Program-made: the position numbers and the translations under genes
Notes under the pieces: model-generated
The model's input: only the letters and a program-made list of their open reading frames with translations
Told to the model about the DNA's origin: nothing
Database searches by the model: none
Origin: an uncultured Clostridia bacterium
Lineage (GTDB): Bacteria > Bacillota > Clostridia > TANB77 > CAG-508
NCBI GenBank assembly: GCA_947629995.1
Contig: CANRFX010000078.1
Coordinates: 1-5,299, forward strand
Reading direction: 5' to 3'
Length of the DNA: 5,299 bases
Shown: one piece after another, positions 4,905-5,299 of the stretch
Position numbering within the stretch: the stretch's first letter is position 1
Layout: each line of letters starts with the position of its first letter

Positions 4905-5299
4905 TTTCCTTCACTCCTTCTTTCTGTTCTTTACTTAAAATATAAATGATATTTATAATATGGCTTATTTTTATATCAAATATACCTGAAAAATATATAT
5001 TTACTAAATTTTGATTACTATAAATTGGTTGGATTTTAAATACTTGATTTTCAAATTTACTCATTTTTCTTTGTAAAATAATTGCTATAATTGTACTAAT
5101 TGTAGGAACTAAAATTGATGTTAAACTAGCATTTTCTGTTCCAATATCTATATATAAATCAATATTTTGAATTAAGATATCAAGTTTCTTTATTATAGTT
5201 AAAGCTTTTTTATCAAATTGTTTATTATTCTCAATTAATTTTAAATCTAAATTTTTTATTTTATCTTTTAATTTTAATTTTTCTAATTTTGTTTTTGTA
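4858..5299 (-). CDS. DUF2953-like membrane protein, C-terminal part (start outside the window)
   Basis: The frame is open from the window edge to a TAG at 4858 (146 residues visible); the ATG at 5064 is internal. The visible part has a Lys-rich N-terminal stretch (LKLKDKIKNLDLKL), then LYIDIGTENASLTSILV, a hydrophobic membrane-type segment (PTISTIIAIIL), then FKIQPIYSNQNLVNIYFSGIFDIKISHIINIIYIL. The IGTxxAxxT...P.Y......GI..I...HII order is that of DUF2953 proteins such as B. subtilis YtfI, whose gene neighbours ytfJ, and the same neighbourhood here supports the call. Biochemical role unknown; a part in sporulation is suggested only by context. The last 20 or so residues (KENERTSHRRSYGYSYE) lie over the start of ytfJ and are probably not a conserved part of the fold. 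Confidence 0.85.
   Translation of the reverse strand, partial: TKTKLEKLKLKDKIKNLDLKLIENNKQFDKKALTIIKKLDILIQNIDLYIDIGTENASLTSILVPTISTIIAIILQRKMSKFENQVFKIQPIYSNQNLVNIYFSGIFDIKISHIINIIYILSKEQKEGVKENERTSHRRSYGYSYE
4914..4920 (-). promoter_or_regulatory. Ribosome binding site of ytfJ
   Basis: GAAGGAG sits nine bases before the ATG at 4904, inside the end of the DUF2953-like gene, and settles the ytfJ start. Confidence 0.85.

Noticed and set aside
4858..5064. A separate 68-residue gene starting at 5064
   Set aside because: The frame continues without a stop to the window edge and the upstream residues fit the DUF2953 pattern, so the ATG at 5064 is internal.

Overview
The window is very AT-rich, every gene I can support lies on the minus strand, and ribosome-binding sites are strong AGGAGG-type. 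With a ytfJ/GerW sporulation gene next to a DUF2953-type gene (the pairing seen in Bacillus and Clostridia), this points to a spore-forming low-GC Firmicute, most likely a gut-type Clostridia or related lineage. I cannot name the species.

Read in the direction of transcription (high to low coordinates): (1) 5299-4858 is the 3' part of a DUF2953-like membrane protein gene whose start lies outside the window. (2) It overlaps by 47 bases a complete ytfJ/gerW gene (4904-4281), which carries an unusually long charged tail and ends in a clear intrinsic terminator (4263-4214). (3) A good sigma-A-type promoter (4181-4153) follows, with a leader of about 135 bases and a secreted repeat protein gene (4009-1182). 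That gene is broken near its 5' end by a one-base deletion in an A run; putting one base back gives a continuous 942-residue protein. (4) A strong terminator (1151-1116) follows. (5) A second copy of the same arrangement comes next: promoter (987-959), leader of about 140 bases, and a paralogous secreted repeat protein gene (810-1), which runs off the window after 270 codons.

The two large genes are tandem paralogs. They share the promoter spacing (TTTACA-17-TATAAT), an untranslated GAAAGGAGG element about 60 bases before the start codon, the signal peptide, and four copies of a roughly 40-47-residue aromatic repeat (core AYEHFxYHGIxEGR...LFDVxYY). They diverge after the repeats, where both enter a Cys/His-rich region of H...CxxCG modules. 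In the 942-residue protein this is followed by a probable parallel beta-helix. No cell-wall anchor is visible. Their function is unknown; an extracellular or surface role is inferred from the signal peptide and architecture.

The points most worth following up are the frameshift, the paired STAB-SD-like leaders, and the modular paralog pair.
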